Shown here one piece after another: positions 23,856 to 31,237 of a DNA stretch of 64,000 nucleotides. The notes beneath the pieces were generated by a model. That model was not told where the DNA came from. It did not search any database and was given only the letters and a program-made list of their open reading frames with translations. Both the position numbers and the translations under genes were made by a program. How positions within the stretch are numbered: position 1 is the first letter of the stretch; the number at the start of each line of letters is the position of its first letter. This DNA comes from Massiliimicrobium timonense (lineage in GTDB: Bacteria > Bacillota_I > Bacilli_A > Erysipelotrichales > Coprobacillaceae): contig NZ_NFLJ01000005.1 in assembly GCF_002160865.1 (NCBI RefSeq), positions 1-64,000 on the forward strand, given 5' to 3'.

Positions 23856-25646
23856 ATGTTAATAACAAACGATATCAAATACGTTGGTGTCAATGATCAT
23901 CAAGTTGATTTATTTGAAGGACAATATCATGTCCCTCATGGTATGTCTTATAACTCATATGTCATTTTAGATGAAAAGATTGCAGTTATGGATACAGTTG
24001 ATATTCATTTTACTCATGAATGGTTAGATCAGATTGCTGAAGTGTTAGATGGAAAACAGCCAGATTATTTAATTATTCAGCATATGGAACCTGATCATTC
24101 AGCAAATATTTTAAACTTCATGAAAGTTTATCCTCAAACAACAATTGTCGGTAATGCAAAAACATTTATGATGATGGATCAGTTCTTTTCTTTAGATCCA
24201 AATTATCAACGATTAGTTGTCAAAAATGGTGAAGAACTATGTTTAGGAAAACATACTTTATCATTTGTCTTTGCTCCAATGGTACACTGGCCAGAAGTTA
24301 TGATGACTTATGATCAAAAAGAAAAAGTTTTGTTCTCTGCTGATGGTTTTGGTAAATTTGGGGCTAATGATGTAAATGAAGATTGGGATGATGAAGCACG
24401 TCGTTATTATATTGGTATTGTTGGAAAATATGGAGCACAGGTACAGGCAGTGCTTAAAAAAGCTGCTGGTTTAGACATTCAAACGATTTGTCCATTACAT
24501 GGACCTGTTCTTAAAGATAATCTTTCACACTATATCAACTTATACCAGACTTGGTCATCATATAGTGTAGAAACTGATGGTATTATGATTGCTTACAGTT
24601 CTATTTATGGTCATACCAAAAAAGCTGTTGATTTACTGGCATCAAAATTAACTGAAAAAGGATGTCCAAAAGTTGTTGTTCATGATTTAGCACGTGAGGA
24701 TATGGCATTATGTGTCAGTGATGCTTTTCGCTATGGTAAACTTGTTTTAGCTTCTGTCACATATAATGCTGATGTTTTCCCATTCATGAAAGACTTTATT
24801 CATCATTTAACAGAAAGAAACTTCCAGAATCGTACTGTTGCCTTAATGGAAAATGGTTCATGGGCACCAATGGCATGTAAAGTCATGAAAGCCATGTTAG
24901 AAAACTGTAAGAATATCACTTGGGCAGAAAATCATATCACTGTTAAATCTGCATTAAATAGTGAAAGCAGTGAAGCAATTGAAAAATTAAGCGATGAATT
25001 ATGTCGTGATTACATTGCGAAATCTAATGATAAAGCAAATAAACATGACATGACTGCTTTATTTAAGATTGGTTATGGATTATATGTTGTGACAAGCAAT
25101 GATGGAAAACAAGATAATGGTTTAATTGTCAATACTGTGACACAATTAACAGATAATCCAAATAGAGTTGCGGTCAATATCAATAAACAAAACTATTCTC
25201 ATCATGTCATTAAACAAACAGGAAAATTAAATGTGAACTGTCTATCAGTAGATGCTCCATTTAGTATCTTTGAAAGATTTGGTTTCCAAAGTGGTCGTAC
25301 TGTTAATAAATTTGAAGGTTTTGAACCATTACATTCTGATAATGGTCTTGCATTCTTACCTCGTTATATTAATGCATTTATGTCTTTAGAAGTTGAAGAT
25401 TATGTAGATTTACAAACACATGGTATGTTCATTTGTAAAGTCACTGAAGCCCGTGTGATTTCTGATTTAGATACAATGACTTATACATATTATCAAAATC
25501 ATGTCAAACCAAAACCTCAAACAGAAGGTAAAAAAGGTTATGTATGTAAAATCTGTGGTTATATCTACGAAGGTGATGTTCTTCCAGAAGATTTCATCTG
25601 TCCATTATGTAAACATGGTGTTGTAGATTTTGAACCTATTCAATAA
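23856..25646 (+). CDS. Flavodiiron protein with fused flavin reductase and rubredoxin
   Basis: 596 residues in four modules. Residues 1-250 are a metallo-beta-lactamase-like diiron domain with HMEPDHSAN, the downstream VHWPE and SADGFG ligands and LHGP. Residues 255-395 are an FMN-binding flavodoxin (IAYSSIYGHTKKA). Residues 410-555 are a flavin-reductase-like domain (VNTVTQLTDNPNRVAVNINK). Residues 560-596 are a rubredoxin with CKICGYIYEG and CPLCKHG. By family it reduces O2 to water (or NO to N2O) in the cytoplasm and protects anaerobes. Fusing both electron donors makes it largely self-sufficient. Monocistronic, with its own promoter and terminator. Confidence 0.95.
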   Translation: MLITNDIKYVGVNDHQVDLFEGQYHVPHGMSYNSYVILDEKIAVMDTVDIHFTHEWLDQIAEVLDGKQPDYLIIQHMEPDHSANILNFMKVYPQTTIVGNAKTFMMMDQFFSLDPNYQRLVVKNGEELCLGKHTLSFVFAPMVHWPEVMMTYDQKEKVLFSADGFGKFGANDVNEDWDDEARRYYIGIVGKYGAQVQAVLKKAAGLDIQTICPLHGPVLKDNLSHYINLYQTWSSYSVETDGIMIAYSSIYGHTKKAVDLLASKLTEKGCPKVVVHDLAREDMALCVSDAFRYGKLVLASVTYNADVFPFMKDFIHHLTERNFQNRTVALMENGSWAPMACKVMKAMLENCKNITWAENHITVKSALNSESSEAIEKLSDELCRDYIAKSNDKANKHDMTALFKIGYGLYVVTSNDGKQDNGLIVNTVTQLTDNPNRVAVNINKQNYSHHVIKQTGKLNVNCLSVDAPFSIFERFGFQSGRTVNKFEGFEPLHSDNGLAFLPRYINAFMSLEVEDYVDLQTHGMFICKVTEARVISDLDTMTYTYYQNHVKPKPQTEGKKGYVCKICGYIYEGDVLPEDFICPLCKHGVVDFEPIQ

Positions 25647-25648
25647 AG

Positions 25649-25708
25649 AAAGAGGCATCAACCAAAATAGAGTCATTTCACTCTATAGAGGTTACAGCCT
25701 CTTTTTAT
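25649..25708 (+). terminator. Two-stem terminator after the flavodiiron gene
   Basis: AGAGGC pairs with GCCTCT over a long distance and encloses a second stem ATAGAGT/ACTCTAT; TTTTTATT follows. Confidence 0.75.
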
Positions 25709-25745
25709 TGACAAAAAATCATTAAATTGAAAATGGATTAGCAGC

Positions 25746-26066
25746 TCACTGATCATGGTTGGTATTCTCTTCTTCCGTCACTGGTTCAATAGCTTTTTGC
25801 AATACAGCAACATATTTTTGAAACTCATCTTTACCAAAATTAGTTAAATGATATGTCGTTAAAGGTTTGTCATTATATATGACTTTATGCTTTAAAATAA
25901 ATTGATTTTGAATAAGTTTATTTAAATGCGTTGCCATATTTCCATCAGTACAATGACAAATTTCTTTTAATTTTTTATAGGAAAGATCTCCTTGATATAA
26001 ACTAGCAATAATTTGTAATCTTATATTTGATTCAAACATCTTTGATAAATGAGTTATGTTATTCAT
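25746..26066 (-). CDS. Small winged-helix transcriptional regulator
   Basis: 106 residues of the HTH_34/MarR-like type. Helix-turn-helix LSYKKLKEICHCTDGNMATH and LNKLIQNQFILKHKV, then the wing TTYHLTNFGKDEFQKYV. There is no sensor domain. Cys residues in EICHC are notable in the recognition region but of unproven use. Convergent with the flavodiiron gene; the upstream gap contains no recognisable target. SD GGAGGCG precedes the ATG. Confidence 0.8.
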   Translation of the reverse strand: MNNITHLSKMFESNIRLQIIASLYQGDLSYKKLKEICHCTDGNMATHLNKLIQNQFILKHKVIYNDKPLTTYHLTNFGKDEFQKYVAVLQKAIEPVTEEENTNHDQ

Positions 26067-26746
26067 CGTTATCGCCTCCTATACAACTCAAGACATAAAA
26101 ATTGTTGTGTTTTTTCTCATTTAAAAGATCATCTGCATCATTTTATGATTGTTCTATCAATAACCATTTTTCTAAGACTTTCATCAATGTATTTCTCTTT
26201 ATTATTTAAATTCTTACTTTATTTTAGCATAATATAACTATTATAAGAACTTTTTTATTATTATATAATCTCAATTATTCATGAGTTTATAATATAATTA
26301 TGAAATTTCTTTATTTCATGGACATTTTCTTGTCTTATTTACCCATTGAGTGAATCGTTTTTTATATACAATAAAAGCTCCTGTATAATATAGGTGTTCA
26401 AACTATAATACAATGAGCACTAATGTGCTACTATCTATTTTCAATTTTGATACCATAAATTTTAACGGTGACGACATTTCCTATGATAGTGACAATATCT
26501 TACTTCTTTCTGCTTTTAAAAAGTGCAATCTCTTTTTTTAACTAGATTCCATTTCTTTCCATGATACAAGAAGATTGCTTAAATATTCCAATTATGACAC
26601 TGTAAGCTAAATTTTTTAGGTTATTTCAATCAAGTTAATCAAAGTCCGATATAAAAATCATCCTTTCTAAAAAAACAATCTTTAAAATGAATTAACTCTA
26701 TGATATCATTTCAATAATCAAATTATGTTTTATATATTTTTTATCA
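26067..26746. other. Decayed intergenic region
   Basis: 680 bp without a supportable gene. It contains copy A of a diverged direct repeat (26281-26373) and short open fragments on the minus strand, including one reading IVYKKRFTQWVN, that look like broken coding sequence. No tRNA, rRNA or CRISPR structure is visible. Confidence 0.5.
26281..26373. repeat. Diverged direct repeat, copy A
   Basis: Begins ATGAGTTTATAATATAATTA and ends GTTTTTTATATACAATAA. It matches copy B at 27323-27433 at most positions, with an indel of about 17 bp. In the minus strand both encode related short peptides (IVYKKRF / IVYKKLF), so they may be two broken copies of one gene. Confidence 0.6.
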
Positions 26747-27045
26747 TTAACCCTCAACGTCATGATTATCTGTTTTTTCATTTATATCTGACTCACCAAT
26801 AATTCTATTTTTAAAATATAAGTCCCAGCTTCTTTTCTTCACTTTATAGAGATTGTTGTTGGAAAAGCTAAAAATAAATCTTTATCAATAGTATTTACTA
26901 AAACACAATAATATTTCATTCCAAATTCAGGATTAACATTACCTTTTAAATCAATTAAATAAATACCCCCATTTCTTATTTTATTCACAATACATTTCTT
27001 CCCATAAAAAAAGGATACCTTTGTATCCATGTCTTCGTAAATCAT
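26747..27045 (-). pseudogene. Frameshifted small gene resembling a PemK/MazF toxin
   Basis: The first frame encodes 68 residues with GGIYLIDLKGNVNPEFGMKY then YCVLVNTIDKDLFLAFPTT, the pattern of the N-terminal beta-barrel of MazF/PemK endoribonucleases, and stops at TGA 26839. Directly there the -1 frame stays open for 31 more sensible codons, starting VKKRSWDLYFKNRIIGESDI, to a TAA at 26747. The combined length is one base short of 100 codons, so a single-base deletion in an A-rich stretch explains the break. No antitoxin gene is adjacent. A structured leader with its own terminator lies upstream. Family assignment is tentative. Confidence 0.5.
27002..27030 (-). terminator. Terminator-like hairpin overlapping the toxin-like gene start
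   Basis: Minus-strand GGATAC pairs with GTATCC around a 4-nt loop and is followed by TTTTTTT. It lies inside the first codons of the toxin-like frame and would end a roughly 150-nt transcript from the promoter at 27166-27194. Confidence 0.6.
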
Positions 27046-27160
27046 ATCAAATATGATTTATATTTGCAGAATGTGACCACTTCAAGCAGTAATCATACTT
27101 AATGTATGATCACTAGGTGTTGTTCTAGACAACTCTTCAAGAGATATATTTCTCTTTCTA
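27031..27160 (-). ncRNA. Candidate structured leader or small RNA
   Basis: Between a good promoter and a terminator-like hairpin lies an RNA with several short stems: AGAGA/TCTCT, GTTGT/ACAAC and a longer ATCATAC/GTATGAT (27090-27113), plus two copies of CTTGAAG. No open frame with an SD covers it. The layout (promoter, structured RNA, terminator, MazF-like gene) resembles that of type III toxin-antitoxin loci, but the tandem repeats expected of such antitoxins are not evident. It may instead be an ordinary leader. Confidence 0.35.
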
Positions 27161-27165
27161 CTAAA

Positions 27166-27194
27166 ACTTTACATTAGGTATCCAATTTTGTCAA
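27166..27194 (-). promoter_or_regulatory. Sigma-A type promoter upstream of the toxin-like gene
   Basis: TTGACA (-35, 27189-27194) and TAAAGT (-10, 27166-27171) are separated by 17 bp on the minus strand. Confidence 0.65.
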
Positions 27195-27322
27195 TAAATG
27201 ATTAACAATATATTGTAGATCATATCTACACTTCATAATATGATCATCATCTTATGAAATATACCAGAAAACAAGAAAATGTTATTATATAGTTTATAAA
27301 TATATTTCATCTCTAATTATGT

Positions 27323-27433
27323 ATGAGCTTGTAATATAATCATGAAATATCTTTATGTTATGGATACTTTCTTCTTTTATTCATTCTTTTTCTATTTACC
27401 TATCAGATGAATAGTTTTTTATATACAATTATA
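27323..27433. repeat. Diverged direct repeat, copy B
   Basis: Begins ATGAGCTTGTAATATAATCA and ends GTTTTTTATATACAATTATA; partner of copy A at 26281-26373. It adjoins the ABC-ATPase remnant. Confidence 0.6.
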
Positions 27434-27446
27434 ACGAGTAATAAAA

Positions 27447-27662
27447 TCAGTAATATAGGTTGGCCATGTCAAGGCATGTTAAACCTAACATATCAATAAT
27501 ATCATTGACATACTTTTCACCTACCATCTTCTTAAAAGTATTAAGCATTTATCATTCATATCCTATAATAACCTTCTTGTAAATAACTTTTTCAGGTATC
27601 ATTAAAACAGCTATAATATGTAATAATTTACTTTTTCCACTACTAACTGATAGATTTCTACG
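27447..27662 (-). pseudogene. ABC-transporter ATPase remnant
   Basis: On the minus strand a short open stretch reads NLSVSSGKSKLLHIIAVLMI then PEKVIYKKVIIGYE and stops at 27552. It closely follows the Walker A region of LolD/MacB-type ATPases (normally GSGKSTLLHIIAGLD...). A second stretch in another frame reads NTFKKMVGEKYVNDIIDMLG and ends at 27447, like the helical domain before the ABC signature. Frameshifts, stops and deletions make it a decayed fragment. With the repeat copies on either side it suggests loss of an MacB/antimicrobial-peptide-type exporter. Confidence 0.5.
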
Positions 27663-27737
27663 TTAATCTATTTTATGTTCGGCTTTTGTTATGCTCCTTT
27701 TAATTTTCCTCTATCTCTTTTGATTTTTTTTAATCAA

Positions 27738-27769
27738 AACAAAAGAGAGATTCTATTTGTAAATCTCTC
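27738..27769 (-). terminator. Terminator of the RelBE-type operon
   Basis: Minus-strand AGAGAGATT pairs with AATCTCTCT followed by TTTTG and a T-rich tract; it overlaps the last codons of the toxin gene. Confidence 0.8.
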
Positions 27770-28019
27770 TTCTATGTCCAACATTAATAACAAGAATAAT
27801 AAGCTTATCATCTTCTATGTCACATAAAATACGATAATGACCTACTCTATATCTCCATTGGTTTTTTAGATTTCCTTTTAACCCCTTTCCATGTACTCGT
27901 GGATCAGTGCAGCCAACAAGATTTTTTGTTATCCACCTCATAATCATGACTTGCGTATATCGATCCATTTTCTTAATTTGCTTTTGAGCAGCTTTTGAAT
28001 ATTCAACTTTGTAGCTCAT
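27753..28019 (-). CDS. RelE/ParE-family toxin
   Basis: 88 residues, typical for RelE. MSYKVEYSKAAQKQIKKMD, then KGLKGNLKNQWRYRVGHYRI and VINVGHRREIYK give the RelE fold with the basic C-terminal catalytic residues (Arg55, Arg58, Tyr87 region). RelE toxins cleave mRNA on the ribosome. Its ATG overlaps the antitoxin stop by 4 nt, the standard order of antitoxin then toxin. The pair sits in a decayed accessory region and may stabilise it. Confidence 0.92.
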   Translation of the reverse strand: MSYKVEYSKAAQKQIKKMDRYTQVMIMRWITKNLVGCTDPRVHGKGLKGNLKNQWRYRVGHYRILCDIEDDKLIILVINVGHRREIYK

Positions 28020-28234
28020 AAACCAAGTTCCTTCATGAAATTTTCATGTGATATTGTTTCAGGATCTTTTAAATATTCCTCATGTGCCTGCTGGGCAATC
28101 ACTATATCATATTCTTCCTCAATTTTTTCTAATAATGCAGTTTTCATTGCTTCACTTAAAGAAATTCCATGAAAATTAGCATAGTTCTTAAACAGTTTCT
28201 CTTCCTCTGCATTAAGTCTGATTGAAAAACTCAT
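28016..28234 (-). CDS. RelB-type antitoxin (ribbon-helix-helix)
   Basis: 72 residues. The N-terminal MSFSIRLNAEEEKLFKNYAN and HGISLSEAMKTALLEKIEEE form a ribbon-helix-helix DNA-binding domain; the acidic C-terminal tail (EEYLKDPETISHENFMKEL) would wrap the toxin. A longer frame exists, but GAGGTGG 6 nt upstream fixes the ATG at 28234. By family it neutralises the RelE toxin and autorepresses the operon, probably through the palindrome over the -10 element. Confidence 0.9.
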   Translation of the reverse strand: MSFSIRLNAEEEKLFKNYANFHGISLSEAMKTALLEKIEEEYDIVIAQQAHEEYLKDPETISHENFMKELGL

Positions 28235-28249
28235 AAAACCACCTCTTTC

Positions 28250-28285
28250 GTAATACATTGTACTACATAAATAATATACTGTCAA
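28250..28285 (-). promoter_or_regulatory. Promoter and operator of the RelBE-type operon
   Basis: TTGACA (28280-28285) and TACAAT (28257-28262) are 17 bp apart on the minus strand. The near-perfect palindrome GTAGTACAATGTATTAC (28250-28266) covers the -10 box and is a likely binding site of the antitoxin. Confidence 0.75.
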
Positions 28286-28420
28286 CTTTATTATATACAT
28301 TTTTATGGATTTCATTGCATATCTTAATGATAATTTCACCTAAAATATTCAATAATTAAAAAAAGCATAAACCTAAGATTATATCTTAAATTTATGCTAT
28401 GAAATGAGATTTCTCCACTA

Positions 28421-29233
28421 TTAATCTACCATCACAACAGCACCTTTATATTCATCTTCTACAAATTGCTTGATTTCATCAGATTTTAAAACTTCAATAA
28501 GTGCTTGAATCTTTTCATCTTTTTCATGTCCTTCTTGAACAGCCACGATATTGACATATGGATTACTTGCATCAACTTCTTCAATAATTAAAGCATCATT
28601 CATTGGATTTAATCCAGCTTGAAGGGCATAATTCCCATTAATCGCAACCAAATCTCCTTCGCCATTTTGGAAAGTTGTTCCTAATAATTCTGGTTTAATT
28701 TCTGTAAATTTTAAGTTCTTAGGATTAGAAACAATATCTTTTGTTGTGGCTTCAAGACGATCTACATCATTGCTTAATTCAATCACTCCAGCATCTTCTA
28801 AGATACCTAAAATTCTTCCATGATCAGCAACAGAATTAGAAATAATGACTTCTGCATTGTCTGGAATATTTTGAATACTATCAATTGTCTTTGAATAGAA
28901 TCCAAATGGTTCTAAATGAATACCTGCAGCTTCTACAATTTTATAGCCATGTTCTTCAACTTCTCCTTCAAAGAAAGGACGATGTTGGAAGTAATTGGCA
29001 TCCACTTCTCCTGCATCTAATGCTTTATTAAAAATATAATAATCATCCAATACTTTAATTTCTAAATCAATATCATATTTTTCTTTTAAAATCGGTTTTG
29101 CTTCCTCTAAAATTTTAGAATGAGGATCTAATGTAGCTGAAACAGTTAAAGTGTTTTCACTCTCTGTTGATCCACAACCTGTTAATCCAATAGCTAAAAA
29201 TAATGCGAAAATTCCAGTTAATAATCTTTTCAT
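28421..29233 (-). CDS. metQ: Methionine ABC transporter substrate-binding lipoprotein
   Basis: 270 residues of the NlpA/MetQ family. The signal peptide ends in lipobox LTGC with Cys20. Family features are VSATLDPHSKILEEAKPIL, the YFQHRPFFE segment, AGIHLEPFGFYS and the substrate-site region LLGTTFQNGEGDLVAINGNY. It binds L- or D-methionine on the outside of the membrane and delivers it to MetI/MetN. Third gene of metN-metI-metQ, behind a Met T-box. Confidence 0.95.
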   Translation of the reverse strand: MKRLLTGIFALFLAIGLTGCGSTESENTLTVSATLDPHSKILEEAKPILKEKYDIDLEIKVLDDYYIFNKALDAGEVDANYFQHRPFFEGEVEEHGYKIVEAAGIHLEPFGFYSKTIDSIQNIPDNAEVIISNSVADHGRILGILEDAGVIELSNDVDRLEATTKDIVSNPKNLKFTEIKPELLGTTFQNGEGDLVAINGNYALQAGLNPMNDALIIEEVDASNPYVNIVAVQEGHEKDEKIQALIEVLKSDEIKQFVEDEYKGAVVMVD

Positions 29234-29245
29234 ATGTTTTCCTCC

Positions 29246-29911
29246 CTATCTCTTATCTATTTTTTTCACAATCAGATCACCTATAATCTGAATCATAAAC
29301 ACAATCACCAAAACAAAGAATGTTGCTGTATACATGACTGGCATATTCTGTCTGACATAACCATACATATAGGCTAAGTTTCCAAGTCCTCCAGCACCAA
29401 TACATCCTGCCATAGCAGTATAACCAACCAGTGATATTCCCATCACTGTAATACTTGATACCAAAGCAGGTTTGGCTTCAGGAATTAAGACTTTCATAAT
29501 AATCTGCCAGTTACTGGCTCCCATAGCTTTACTGGCTTCAATCGTTCCTTTATCAATTTCACTTAAGGCAATCATACACATTCTGGCATAGAATGGGGCA
29601 CTGGAAACAATCAATGCTGGTAAAGCCCCTTTCACACCTAACATTGTTCCCATTGTCATCAAAGTGACTTCCAAAAGTAAGAAAATCAGAATAATGAATG
29701 GAATTGCTCTAAATAAATTGACAATAAAATCAAGGATACGATGTACAATTTTTTGAGGATAAAGTCCATCTTCTTTTGTGATATAGAGAATAATTCCTAA
29801 TATAAAACCTAATATAACTGCAATGACCAAAGAAATAATAGTCATGATGAATGTTTCTTGAATCGCAACAAGCATAGCCTCCCAATCAATTTGACTGAAA
29901 AATTCACTCAT
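29246..29911 (-). CDS. metI: Methionine ABC transporter permease
   Basis: 221 residues with five hydrophobic segments. The permease EAA-type loop IEASKAMGASNWQIIMKVLI then PEAKPALVSSI, which contacts the ATPase, is clear at about residues 130-160. The gene lies 1 nt after metN and 12 nt before metQ. Pathway and regulation as for the operon: uptake of methionine under control of tRNA-Met charging. Confidence 0.95.
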   Translation of the reverse strand: MSEFFSQIDWEAMLVAIQETFIMTIISLVIAVILGFILGIILYITKEDGLYPQKIVHRILDFIVNLFRAIPFIILIFLLLEVTLMTMGTMLGVKGALPALIVSSAPFYARMCMIALSEIDKGTIEASKAMGASNWQIIMKVLIPEAKPALVSSITVMGISLVGYTAMAGCIGAGGLGNLAYMYGYVRQNMPVMYTATFFVLVIVFMIQIIGDLIVKKIDKR

Positions 29912-29912
29912 C

Positions 29913-30932
29913 TTATATCACCTCCACAATCACATGATAGTCTTGAAATTTTTGAATAATGTTTTCATAATCCTGTTTTGTTCCTCCTAAAACATTGACA
30001 ATCAATACGCCAAAAGAACTATCAATTGTATTTGTGAGATTTCCAGAAACAATACTGATATCTAATGTTGTTTCTTTCATCACACGAGAAACAATCGGCT
30101 GTCTAGAAATATCTTCATCAAATGTTAATCTTAATAAAATACCATTTGGATAAATCTTTTTTAAGTTTTCATTTTGTTTATCATCATCAATCTTACTTGA
30201 TATATCTCTCACAAAACGTTTTGTCACAGTATGTTGAGGATGTTCAAAGATATCTTTGACACGTCCTACTTCAACAACTTTTCCTTCACTCATCACAGCG
30301 ACACGATGACAGATTTTTTGTACGACTTCCATTTGATGGGTAATCATAATAATGGTAATTCCTAACTTATGATTAATATCTTTTAATAAATCTAAAATCT
30401 GTTCCGTTGTATCTGGATCTAATGCACTCGTGGCTTCATCACACAACAAAAGACTGGGATCATTAGCCAATGCTCTGGCAATACCTACACGTTGTTTCTG
30501 TCCTCCAGACAATTCACTTGGATATGCATTTTCACGTCCCTGTAAACCAACCAGTTCAATCAATTCTCTCGTTTTCTTTTTTCTAATCTCTTTATCAACA
30601 CCAGCAATTTCTAATGGCAATTCAATATTCTTTTGAACAGTTCTTGACCACAATAAATTAAAATGCTGAAAAATCATTCCCATCTTTGTTCTTTTCTTTC
30701 TTAAATCCTTTGGATTCAATAAAGAAATATCTTCTCCATCAATCATCACTTCACCACTTGTCTGCTTTTCAAGCTGATTGATTATACGAACAAGTGTTGA
30801 TTTTCCTGCTCCACTATAACCAATGACACCAAAGATTTCCCCTGTTTGAATGGTTAAATTCACATCCTGACAGGCATGAATATCTCCTTTAGGTGTATGG
30901 AAAACTTTTTGTATATGTCTTAATTCAATCAT
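29913..30932 (-). CDS. metN: Methionine ABC transporter ATP-binding protein
   Basis: 339 residues. Walker A GYSGAGKST, signature LSGGQKQRVGIARAL, Walker B LLLCDEATSALD, and the H-loop TIIMITHQ. The C-terminal NIL domain (about 265-339) is the regulatory domain that binds methionine and causes trans-inhibition of transport in the E. coli homologue. First gene of metNIQ, preceded directly by a T-box leader whose specifier reads ATG. Confidence 0.96.
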   Translation of the reverse strand: MIELRHIQKVFHTPKGDIHACQDVNLTIQTGEIFGVIGYSGAGKSTLVRIINQLEKQTSGEVMIDGEDISLLNPKDLRKKRTKMGMIFQHFNLLWSRTVQKNIELPLEIAGVDKEIRKKKTRELIELVGLQGRENAYPSELSGGQKQRVGIARALANDPSLLLCDEATSALDPDTTEQILDLLKDINHKLGITIIMITHQMEVVQKICHRVAVMSEGKVVEVGRVKDIFEHPQHTVTKRFVRDISSKIDDDKQNENLKKIYPNGILLRLTFDEDISRQPIVSRVMKETTLDISIVSGNLTNTIDSSFGVLIVNVLGGTKQDYENIIQKFQDYHVIVEVI

Positions 30933-30950
30933 CCAATCCCTCCTATCAAC

Positions 30951-31190
30951 AAAAAAACTCGTCCTACTAAGGACGAGTTATAACCCGTGTTACCACCTTA
31001 ATTCATTGTTATATCACTACAACAACCTTTTCGAGTACCAACATACTCTAGTACGATAACGGGTACACCCGCCATTAGCTAACGATTCACTAATGAAACT
31101 CCAAGACCATCTTCATTTATGCCTCATCATTCTTTTCCACCAGCCAAGAACTCTCTATTGAATCATCATAAACTACTCTTCTTTTCACTG
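30951..31190 (-). promoter_or_regulatory. T-box riboswitch, Met specifier, upstream of metNIQ
   Basis: On the minus strand: AGAGAGTTCTTGGCTGGTG (stem I distal region), the specifier context GAAG-ATG-GTCTTGGAG, the T-box GGTGGTAACACGGG (complement at 30984-30997), and the terminator ACTCGTCC/GGACGAGT with TTTTTTT (30951-30979). Uncharged tRNA-Met would stabilise the antiterminator and turn on methionine import. Confidence 0.93.
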
Positions 31191-31201
31191 TTGTTAATAA
31201 T

Positions 31202-31230
31202 ATCTTATCGTGTTTATAAAGATTTGTCAA
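31202..31230 (-). promoter_or_regulatory. Promoter of the metNIQ T-box leader
   Basis: TTGACA (31225-31230) and TAAGAT (31202-31207) are separated by 17 bp on the minus strand, just upstream of the T-box. Confidence 0.8.
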
Positions 31231-31237
31231 ATATTTT

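Noticed and set aside
26067-27752. CRISPR array or tandem-repeat antitoxin array
   Set aside because: The repeats found are one diverged pair about 1 kb apart and short stems; there are no regular repeat-spacer units.
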